Positions 50,528 to 57,342 of a stretch of 57,342 nucleotides of DNA are shown piece after piece (the first letter of the stretch is position 1; the number at the start of each line of letters is the position of its first letter). Below the pieces are notes generated by a model that searched no databases, was not told the DNA's origin, and saw nothing but the letters and a program-made list of their open reading frames with translations. The stretch comes from CAYINU01 sp964364855 (lineage in GTDB: Bacteria; Margulisbacteria; Marinamargulisbacteria; CAYINU01). Made by a program: the position numbers and the translations under genes. The stretch is from positions 1 to 57,342 of the forward strand of contig CAYINU010000003.1 in NCBI GenBank assembly GCA_964364855.1, written 5' to 3'.

Positions 50528-50977
50528 CTAATCTAAATTGTCAAACGCGACCAAATATGTTTTGCCGCTTTCCGTCACCAATACATCGATATTGTATGGT
50601 TTACGAATATTGCCTTTGGGAAGTTTGCCGACAAAGGCATTGCCGGTTAAGGCCAATTGGAATTCTTGCTTTTCCCAACCGGTATTCCCTTTGGTTTCAA
50701 AAACGGCTTTTCCTTTTTTCTCAAATTTCGGCAAGGCCAGCGGCTTCATTTGGGTCGTATACAAGTAGACCCGAACGGTGCCGTCTTCGGACCGCAGGAG
50801 TTCCCCTTTGTAAACCAGAGGGGCTTTGCGACCGAGCCGTGCGTTTTCGGCTTGGATCACAGGTGCCACCACACCGCCATAGCGCGGTGCATCCGTCAGG
50901 CGCGGACCATGTCCCTCATCGTGTGCCCAAACTGAGGTACTCACTACAAACAACACGAATAAAATGATCTTTTTCAT
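50528..50977 (-). CDS. Small periplasmic protein between RND permease and TolC genes
   Basis: 149 residues starting at MKKIILF (ATG overlapping the permease TGA as ATGA, with GGAG 7 bases upstream). The signal peptide ends at VWA, and the mature protein begins HDEGHGPRL, a likely metal-binding N-terminus. The remainder is beta-rich (GTVRVYLYTTQMKPL, AFVGKLPKGNIRKPYNIDVLV). It is far too short for a CusB/CzcB adaptor, which has about 400 residues. It occupies the position expected of an accessory protein. No family is recognised; a metal chaperone role is inferred. Confidence 0.7.
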   Translation of the reverse strand: MKKIILFVLFVVSTSVWAHDEGHGPRLTDAPRYGGVVAPVIQAENARLGRKAPLVYKGELLRSEDGTVRVYLYTTQMKPLALPKFEKKGKAVFETKGNTGWEKQEFQLALTGNAFVGKLPKGNIRKPYNIDVLVTESGKTYLVAFDNLD

Positions 50978-53900
50978 TTCCATTCTCCTTCTAATTTAGA
51001 TGCATGTTCTGATTCTTTGTTGAGAGCTTCGATCGTTTTCTTGCCGAACCGATAAAATACCGTCGGAGTGACGACCAGATCCAGCAACGTAGACGATAAC
51101 AATCCCCCGACGATAACAACTGCGACCGGATACAAAATTTCTTTTCCAGGCTCTCCTTTGGATAGCAACAGCGGGACCAACGCCAACCCTGCGGTACAAG
51201 CTGTCATCAGAACGGGAACCAGTCGTTCCCGCGCCCCACGATAGATAAATTCCTTGGTGAAGGTTTCACCTTCGTAACGGGCCAAGTGGATATAGTGACT
51301 AATCATCATGATGCCGTTGCGACTGGCGATGCCGCAAAGCGTGATAAAGGCAATCAACGTCGCTACCGAAAATTGCCGCTCAGTGATGTAGATGGCCACC
51401 ACACTGCCGATCAAGGCCAAGGGCACATTGAGCATGATTTGCAGAACCAAGGCCCAAGATCGAAACTGCACATAGAGCAGTCCGACAATCCCTGCCAGCG
51501 ACAAAAGACCAAATATGACGATTAGCCGCGTGGCTTCCTGTTGGCTCTTGAACTGTCCCTCCAACAAGATGTAGTAGCCCTGAGGCAATTGGATATCCTG
51601 ATCCAATTTTCGTTGTATGTCGCGAACGATGCTCCCCAAATCCCGTCCTTGCGTGTTGGCCGATATCACAATGCGCCGTTGCAGATTTTCTCGGTTAATC
51701 ATGTTGGGGCCCATGCTCTGGTACACACTGGCGATGTCTTTGACCTGTACCAGATTTCCGTTGGGCATGGTCTTGATGACCACATCACCGACCTTGTCCG
51801 GTGTATTTCTGGACGCGTCATCCAACCGCATCACGATATCATATACCCGCTGCTGCTCGATAAAGCGGGCTACTTTTTCGCCGTTTAGATAGCCTTCCAG
51901 ATCTTTGACCACTTCTCCCGGACGAATCCCGACACGAGCCGCGGCCTCGCGATCGACGGAAATCTTAAGCTGGGGAATGGGAATGCTGGGCTCCACTGCC
52001 AAATCCACCAGACCCGGAATCTCTTGCAAGGTGGTTTGGATATCGACACCGATCCTGCGCAATTCGCTCATATCAGTCCCAAATACCTTCACCGCGATTT
52101 GGGCGCGTATGCCGGACAACAAATGGTCCAACCGATGGCTGATGGGTTGCCCGATATTGACATACACATCCGCGGTTTTTTCGATATTGGAACGGATTTC
52201 TTTTAGCACAACCTCTCGGGAACGACCGCCTTCTTTAAAATCCACGTCGATTTCACTCCAATGCACCCCTTCGGCATGCTCGTCCATTTCTGCCCGACCG
52301 GTCCGACGGATCGTAGACTTCACCTCGGGTACTGCCAATATCACCTCCTCGATTTGCTTACCCAATTGGTCGGACGCCGCCAGACTGATACCGGGACCCG
52401 CCGCAACACCGATGGTGGCCGTCCCTTCATTAAAGGGAGGTAAAAAGGTTCGACCCATTTGGGGAATCAAAGCCAAACTAAATACTACCAAGGCTGCACA
52501 ACCGGCCATGACCTTGTACGGGTGGTCCAGCGTTACCGACAACAGCCGTCGTTGCCAGGATTTTAAACCCCTCACCAGCCGATTGTCCTCTTCCCGGCGT
52601 GACAATACTTTTCCCTTTAATAAGTATGAACACAGTACCGGTGTCACCGTGAGCGAGACGATCAACGACGCCATCAACGAAATGATGTAGGCCAATCCCA
52701 AAGGTCTAAAGAGACGTCCTTCGATTCCGCCCAAGAAAAACAAGGGTAGAAACACCAATACGACCGTGATGGTCGAAAAGATGATGGAATTGCGGACTTC
52801 GGCCGAGGCCTCGTAAATCACCCGCAGCCGTCCTTTTGGCGATCCTTTGGACTGGTTTTCCCGCAAGCGACGAAACACATTTTCCATATCGACAATGGCA
52901 TCATCTACCAATTCGCCGATGGCAATGGCAAACCCACCCAACGTCATCGTATTGATGGTCAGGTTAAACACTTTAAAGACGATCATGGCCAACAGCAGCG
53001 AAAGGGGAATCGTGACCAGGGTAATCACCGTACTTCGAATATTCAAAAGAAAAATCAAGACGATGATCGCCACCATAATGGCCCCGTCTTTGAGGGCCTG
53101 TATGACGTTGTGATTAGCTGCTTCAATAAACCGGGATTGCTTAAACAGGTCCTGATTTAAGACCACACCTTTCGGAAGCGAGGGTTGTACCTGCTTGAGA
53201 ACCTGTTCGATCTGACGGGTCAAGGTGATGGTATTGGCATGAGGCTGCTTTTGAACCGTCAGCACTACTGCATGGTTGGCGTTAATGCTGGCTTCCCCGC
53301 GTTTGGTTTTGGGACCGATTTCGACGGTAGCAATATCTTTGACCAAGACCGGTCGTCCCAGGTGAATACCGACGACGGAATTCTCGATTTCTGCTAAGGA
53401 GTTCACCCGTCCCAAAGGCCGGATCAAAAATTCTTGACCGTCAAGATCCATAAATCCGCCGGTCGTATTGTCACTGATCTCAGACAAGGCGTGTTGGCAT
53501 TCCGCCATCGAAAGCCCGTATTTTTGGAGTCGATCACTTGATACCAAAATACGGTATTGCTTCACTTCGCCTCCCATCACGACGACCTGGCTGACACCGG
53601 GAATTCCCATGAGTCGCGGACGCAGTACCCAATCCGCCAGGCTTCGCAATGCCATGGGGGACACGCTGGGATCATTAGAAGTCAGTCCCACAAATTGAAT
53701 TTCGCCCATAATGGATGTGACCGGCCCCATCACCGGACGCATGTCGGCAGGCAGCGTGTCTGAGAGCAATTGAAGCCGTTCAGCCACAAACTGGCGGTTT
53801 CGATAGACGTCGGTTCCCCATTCGAATTCGACATAGACGATGGAAATCCCGATGCCGCTGGAGGACCGGACCCGGATAGCGCCGGGAAGTCCACCCATCG

Positions 53901-54114
53901 CCGATTCGATAGGTAAAGTGACTAAGGTTTCAACTTCTTCGGGGGCCAGCCCATGGGCTTCCGTCAAAATGGTAACTGTAGAGCGGTTTAAGTCCGGAAA
54001 AACGTCGACCGGCAAACGAGATCCTACCCAGACGCCATAGGCCATCATTGCCGCCGCTGCCAGCAAGACCAGCACACGATTTTTTAATGCATACCGAATG
54101 ACTGCATTTAACAC
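50974..54114 (-). CDS. RND heavy-metal efflux permease (HME/CusA-CzcA type)
   Basis: 1046 residues. It begins with a first helix (VLVLLAAAAMMAYGVWVG) and RLPVDVFPDLNRSTVTI. Helix 4 carries GELVDDAIVDMENVFRRLREN (Asp pair about 404-405 plus Glu), the HME-type variant. GIASRNGIMMISHYIH occurs in helix 10, where drug-type pumps have a lysine. Metal pumps of this type export Cu+/Ag+ or Zn/Co/Cd; the ion cannot be decided. It follows a His-rich CzcI-like gene and precedes a small periplasmic protein and TolC. The adaptor gene usually found first is missing. Confidence 0.92.
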   Translation of the reverse strand: MLNAVIRYALKNRVLVLLAAAAMMAYGVWVGSRLPVDVFPDLNRSTVTILTEAHGLAPEEVETLVTLPIESAMGGLPGAIRVRSSSGIGISIVYVEFEWGTDVYRNRQFVAERLQLLSDTLPADMRPVMGPVTSIMGEIQFVGLTSNDPSVSPMALRSLADWVLRPRLMGIPGVSQVVVMGGEVKQYRILVSSDRLQKYGLSMAECQHALSEISDNTTGGFMDLDGQEFLIRPLGRVNSLAEIENSVVGIHLGRPVLVKDIATVEIGPKTKRGEASINANHAVVLTVQKQPHANTITLTRQIEQVLKQVQPSLPKGVVLNQDLFKQSRFIEAANHNVIQALKDGAIMVAIIVLIFLLNIRSTVITLVTIPLSLLLAMIVFKVFNLTINTMTLGGFAIAIGELVDDAIVDMENVFRRLRENQSKGSPKGRLRVIYEASAEVRNSIIFSTITVVLVFLPLFFLGGIEGRLFRPLGLAYIISLMASLIVSLTVTPVLCSYLLKGKVLSRREEDNRLVRGLKSWQRRLLSVTLDHPYKVMAGCAALVVFSLALIPQMGRTFLPPFNEGTATIGVAAGPGISLAASDQLGKQIEEVILAVPEVKSTIRRTGRAEMDEHAEGVHWSEIDVDFKEGGRSREVVLKEIRSNIEKTADVYVNIGQPISHRLDHLLSGIRAQIAVKVFGTDMSELRRIGVDIQTTLQEIPGLVDLAVEPSIPIPQLKISVDREAAARVGIRPGEVVKDLEGYLNGEKVARFIEQQRVYDIVMRLDDASRNTPDKVGDVVIKTMPNGNLVQVKDIASVYQSMGPNMINRENLQRRIVISANTQGRDLGSIVRDIQRKLDQDIQLPQGYYILLEGQFKSQQEATRLIVIFGLLSLAGIVGLLYVQFRSWALVLQIMLNVPLALIGSVVAIYITERQFSVATLIAFITLCGIASRNGIMMISHYIHLARYEGETFTKEFIYRGARERLVPVLMTACTAGLALVPLLLSKGEPGKEILYPVAVVIVGGLLSSTLLDLVVTPTVFYRFGKKTIEALNKESEHASKLEGEWK

Positions 54115-54148
54115 GAGCTATACTCCTTCCACAGATTAAAAAGAACGG

Positions 54149-54517
54149 TTAGGAAAGACGAATAAGCCGTGGCGGTCTAAATATTAAAAATATGGAGGAC
54201 TTCTTAAAGAAAAACACACCCAAACCAACCAGTAGGCCGATTTCCATAAGACCCCTATAAAGCGGTGAACCCGCCCCTAATAGCGGTGGCACCATCATGC
54301 AACAATGATGGTGAGAATGGGTAGGCGTTTTACCTGACTCATGAGGATGGGTATGGGTATGCAGAAACGAAAATGTCTCTTTCCAAACATGGAGTGACTC
54401 CCCATCGGTAATCAGGTCGTCATGGGCATGGCCATTTGCGACAATGGCAGCCGTTGAAAATAAGGGCATTAACGCAGTTGCCAAAATCAATGCTAACCAC
54501 AAGACACGCTTTTTCAT
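54149..54517 (-). CDS. Histidine-rich exported protein, CzcI-like
   Basis: 122 residues. An N-terminal signal (VLWLALILATALMPLFS) is followed by a His-rich stretch (NGHAHDD, FLHTHTHPHES, THSHHHCCMM), a hydrophobic segment (MEIGLLVGLGVFFF), and a short basic tail (FRPPRLIRLS). This pattern resembles CzcI-type proteins that precede cobalt-zinc-cadmium efflux genes. It probably binds metal in the periplasm for the pump encoded 34 bases downstream. First gene of the cluster. Confidence 0.65.
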   Translation of the reverse strand: MKKRVLWLALILATALMPLFSTAAIVANGHAHDDLITDGESLHVWKETFSFLHTHTHPHESGKTPTHSHHHCCMMVPPLLGAGSPLYRGLMEIGLLVGLGVFFFKKSSIFLIFRPPRLIRLS

Positions 54518-54642
54518 TCCACTACCTAAAGTACCGGATTAATAAACTTGAAGTCAATTTCATTTGTTTCTACGTTTTCGGCGTTTCAAGAAAAGACAAG
54601 TTTGGTAGTATGTGAGGCAAACACACACCAACCGAGGCAGAG

Positions 54643-56283
54643 ATGAACAGCAGATGGACCCTTAAAAAACGTCCCGGATATACTCCACCGAAAGGCCCGG
54701 TGGTGCTGCTGATCCTAGATGGGGTGGGGATGGGCAAGGACTATGGCAGCAACGCCGTGACGGCCGCACACATGCCCGTGCTCAATCGCCTGTTCAAGCT
54801 GCCCACGTTTCGTCTACTCAAAGCCCATGGCAAGGCCGTGGGGATGCCCTCAGACGAGGACATGGGCAACAGCGAAGTGGGCCACAACGCACTGGGCGCC
54901 GGACGGGTGTTTGATCAGGGCGCCAAACTTGTCGACCATGCCATCCGCAGCGGCGCGGTGTTCGAAGGGGAGACCTGGAAGTCTTTGGTAAAAAACGGTA
55001 TCGCCCACCACAGCACCTTGCATTTCATCGGCCTGTTGTCTGACGGCAACGTTCACGCCCATATCGACCATCTACTGGCCATGATCGACCGGGCCGCCGC
55101 CGCCGGGGTGAAAAAGGTCCGCGTGCATGTCCTGACCGATGGCCGAGACGTGGACCAAAAAAGTGCGCTGCGCTACATCGACCGCCTGGAAGCCACCCTC
55201 GCCCAAGCCAACACCACCACCGGAAACGACTACCGCATCGCCTCCGGCGGCGGACGCATGGTGGTGACCATGGACCGCTACAACGCCGACTGGCCCATGG
55301 TCGAGCGCGGATGGCGCACCCATGTCCAGGGCCAAGGTCGGCAATTTGCCTCCGCGCGGCAAGCCGTAGAAACCTTTTATGCCGAAGACCCCAAGGTCAA
55401 TGACCAGTATCTGCCTCCCTTTGTTATCGCCGACCATGGCGAGCCCGTGGGCAAGATCCACGACGGGGATTCGGTTATCTTGTTTAACTTTCGCGGGGAC
55501 AGAGCCATGGAATTGGCATCGGCTTTTGAGTCCGATGATTTCACTCATTTCGACCGCGGTCATCGGCCCCGGGTCAAATTTGCCGGGATGATGCAATATG
55601 ACGGGGATCTCAAACTGCCGGCCCACTATCTGGTAGATCCGCCGACCATCGACCGATCTGTCAGCCACCATTTGTGTGCGTCGGGCATTCGGTCCTTTGC
55701 GATTTCGGAGACCCAAAAATATGGGCATGTGACGTATTTTTGGAATGGCAATCGCACAGGCTATGTGGACAAAACCCTGGAAACCTATGTGGAAATCCCC
55801 TCCTACAACGTGCCGTTCGACGAGATCCCCGAAATGCGGGCTCCGGAAATTGCGGCCAAAACGGTAGAGCTGATCCACTCGGGGCGATATCAGTTTGGTC
55901 GGGTGAATTTCCCCAATGGGGACATGGTGGGCCACACCGGCAATTTTGACGCCACGGTGGCCTCAATGGAGGCGCTGGACCGGGCCGTGGGCCAGGTCGT
56001 GGACGCTGTGATGGCCGCCCAAGGCATCGCCGTCATCCTGGCCGATCACGGCAATGCCGAGGAAATGTGGACCGAAAAAAATGGGGTGAGGACAACCAAA
56101 ACCGCCCACACCCTCAACCCCGTGCCGTTTGTGATCGTCGACTCCAGGAAAACCCCCGGCTACCAGCTGGCTACCGAGGTGGCGGATGCGGGACTCGCCA
56201 ATGTCGCCGCCACGCTGTGCTACCTGTTGGGATTTGTCCCGCCGGCCGATTTCGCGCCGGCGGTGATTGAACACATGGTCTAG
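54643..56283 (+). CDS. gpmI: 2,3-bisphosphoglycerate-independent phosphoglycerate mutase
   Basis: 546 residues of the alkaline-phosphatase superfamily. Metal and catalytic motifs: LLILDGVGMG near the start, MGNSEVGHNALGAG with the nucleophile Ser, HVLTDGRDVD, YNADWPMVERGW-like substrate loop, FPNGDMVGHTGNFDA and ILADHGNAEEMW near the end. It interconverts 3- and 2-phosphoglycerate with manganese. It is slightly longer than the usual 510-520 residues. GC content is visibly higher than in the neighbouring island genes. The next gene converges 3 bases away. Confidence 0.95.
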   Translation: MNSRWTLKKRPGYTPPKGPVVLLILDGVGMGKDYGSNAVTAAHMPVLNRLFKLPTFRLLKAHGKAVGMPSDEDMGNSEVGHNALGAGRVFDQGAKLVDHAIRSGAVFEGETWKSLVKNGIAHHSTLHFIGLLSDGNVHAHIDHLLAMIDRAAAAGVKKVRVHVLTDGRDVDQKSALRYIDRLEATLAQANTTTGNDYRIASGGGRMVVTMDRYNADWPMVERGWRTHVQGQGRQFASARQAVETFYAEDPKVNDQYLPPFVIADHGEPVGKIHDGDSVILFNFRGDRAMELASAFESDDFTHFDRGHRPRVKFAGMMQYDGDLKLPAHYLVDPPTIDRSVSHHLCASGIRSFAISETQKYGHVTYFWNGNRTGYVDKTLETYVEIPSYNVPFDEIPEMRAPEIAAKTVELIHSGRYQFGRVNFPNGDMVGHTGNFDATVASMEALDRAVGQVVDAVMAAQGIAVILADHGNAEEMWTEKNGVRTTKTAHTLNPVPFVIVDSRKTPGYQLATEVADAGLANVAATLCYLLGFVPPADFAPAVIEHMV

Positions 56284-56286
56284 ACA

Positions 56287-57342
56287 CTATCTAAAATCTG
56301 GAAGGCTATCCGTGGACCCAGCCCTGGGCAAGTCCCCTAAAACAACACCCAAGGCACTGGTACTGTTTGTACCGCTCGCTGCTGTTGCAGCAGCCTCTTG
56401 CCGTTGTTTCGCCCGCACGTAGCACTTTTTGATACAGCACCCGGTGACGATGGTGAGTATGACAAAGGCTGCCCCCCCCCCAGCAGCACCTGCAATAACG
56501 GCGGTAGGATCGCCAATCACAGTGGCGTTCGTCGACCCCGGTGTGGCCGTCAATGTATAGGTCTTAGTCAAGGTTGCTAAGGGGGTTGTACCATTCACTG
56601 CATAGTAGGCCGCCGTTATGGTGACGGTCTGACTGGTGGCCGAAGTCGCCGTATTGGATCCGGTATAGCTTAACACCCCAGTATTGGGATCAAAGCTTAA
56701 CGTCACGCCCGACAACCCCGGCAGTGTGCCCAGAGGCGTCATACTAAATCCGAGGCGGCCCCCATCGGTATCCAAATCATAGTCCGCAAACTGGGTGTCC
56801 AGATCGACGTCCGTAGGCCGCCCCCCTGAGGGCACGATTTGGGGGCCCAATCCATCTCCCACGTACCGGACATTGCTGCGCCCATCCGCAACGGACACCG
56901 AAGAAGGATAGGAACCGCTATCCCAGGCCGTGCTAAGACGTGCCGACACCGAGATTTCACCATGATAGCCAGGACGGCGGGCCACCGAGCACCAGTTGGT
57001 GGTATTTGCCCAAGCCAAAATGTTGGTGGCGTTGCCAGTGGCAGTCACTGTTTTGTGATCACCGGACCGCACGAATGTGACACCAGACGCGGCCGAGGGT
57101 GTCTGGATCCCATCCCAAACTGCTGACAGACGGGGGTAAGTGGTGTCTTCGCTCACCGTGACGGTCAACGTGACTTGTTCCCGGGTATCTGCCGGGCCCA
57201 TCAGAGACACGGTTTGACCTGCCATTGTATTTAAGGTGGGAAGCGGAGTGGCAGCAGCCTCCTGTGCCTCCGCTGCCGAGACAACAGGGGGCGTTCCGAC
57301 CTGTGCAGTAGGCTGCAACGCCGTGCTTTCCAGCCGGGTAAA
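56287..57342 (-). CDS. Surface/membrane protein with cadherin-like (CADG/He_PIG) domain, partial
   Basis: The frame is open to the window end, so the N-terminus is missing; about 351 residues are visible. A putative Ig domain lies near residues 190-270 (FADYDLDTDGGRLGFSMTP, LSGVTLSFDPNTGVLSYTG), and a second Ig-like stretch (VTLTVTVSEDTTYPRLSAVW) precedes it. A single C-terminal membrane helix (AAGGGAAFVILTIVTGCC) is followed by IKKCYVRAKQR and a 40-residue Ala/Ser/Thr-rich tail. This type I layout with juxtamembrane cysteines is unusual for bacteria. It may be an adhesin or a membrane-inserting effector. Confidence 0.7.
   Translation of the reverse strand, partial: FTRLESTALQPTAQVGTPPVVSAAEAQEAAATPLPTLNTMAGQTVSLMGPADTREQVTLTVTVSEDTTYPRLSAVWDGIQTPSAASGVTFVRSGDHKTVTATGNATNILAWANTTNWCSVARRPGYHGEISVSARLSTAWDSGSYPSSVSVADGRSNVRYVGDGLGPQIVPSGGRPTDVDLDTQFADYDLDTDGGRLGFSMTPLGTLPGLSGVTLSFDPNTGVLSYTGSNTATSATSQTVTITAAYYAVNGTTPLATLTKTYTLTATPGSTNATVIGDPTAVIAGAAGGGAAFVILTIVTGCCIKKCYVRAKQRQEAAATAASGTNSTSALGVVLGDLPRAGSTDSLPDFR

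Noticed and set aside
54528..54557. TTGACT and TACTTT with 18-base spacing upstream of the His-rich gene as a MerR-type promoter
   Set aside because: The predicted start of transcription would fall almost on the ATG, leaving no leader for ribosome binding; no clear dyad between the boxes.

Overview
The window is a compact, roughly 50% GC chromosome segment from a Gram-negative bacterium. It carries two TolC-type outer-membrane proteins, two RND permeases, many 1-50 nt gene overlaps and mostly ATG/GTG starts. No rRNA or tRNA gene was seen. The succinate dehydrogenase is the three-gene sdhC-sdhA-sdhB form with a single b558-type cytochrome subunit. That form is known from delta-like proteobacterial lineages, Bdellovibrionota, Chlamydiae and Bacteroidota, rather than the sdhCDAB form of alpha- and gammaproteobacteria. 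The lineage cannot be fixed from this sequence. Several eukaryote-like or effector-like genes suggest a host-associated life, but this is inference.

Layout. 1-2.6 kb is defence or toxin-antitoxin debris: the 3' end of hsdM, two covarying GC-rich hairpins, a broken KilA-N gene and a HepT/MntA pair. 2.9-10 kb holds an erythromycin-esterase-like gene with a phosphoribosyltransferase, then tetR-tolC-RND without a periplasmic adaptor. 10-13.7 kb is hisC-gcvT-aldo/keto reductase. 13.8-17.7 kb has a DUF2797 gene, a seven-helix membrane protein and a complete bufferin/oxazolin-type operon (precursor, DUF692, DUF2063, DoxX). aspS follows. 19.6-28.7 kb is an accessory island: a miniature AAA remnant, a SABATH-like methyltransferase, a C58-like protease candidate, a protein kinase, two DUF4143 ATPases, an EEP phosphatase that looks circularly permuted, a BrnT/BrnA pair and an unknown helical protein.

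28.7-38.8 kb is core nucleotide metabolism: a carA-purF-carB operon and pyrG, with an 872-residue helical-repeat protein between them. 39-46.6 kb is a long minus-strand run reading cysM, JAMM protease, CysO-like carrier, E1-rhodanese, mdh, sdhC, sdhA, sdhB. It joins protein-thiocarboxylate cysteine synthesis to TCA-cycle genes. A 51-bp tandem repeat lies just before the carrier gene, and each full unit carries its own Shine-Dalgarno and GTG. 46.6-49.2 kb has a RES/Xre toxin-antitoxin pair and a Fic protein. 49.2-54.5 kb is a heavy-metal RND cluster, again without an adaptor gene. The window closes with gpmI and a partial surface protein.

Both 100-N gaps are flanked by identical 55-base sequences, so they look like overlaps between contigs rather than missing DNA. 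carB reads as one intact gene once the overlap is collapsed. The copy number of the 51-bp repeat is unreliable for the same reason.
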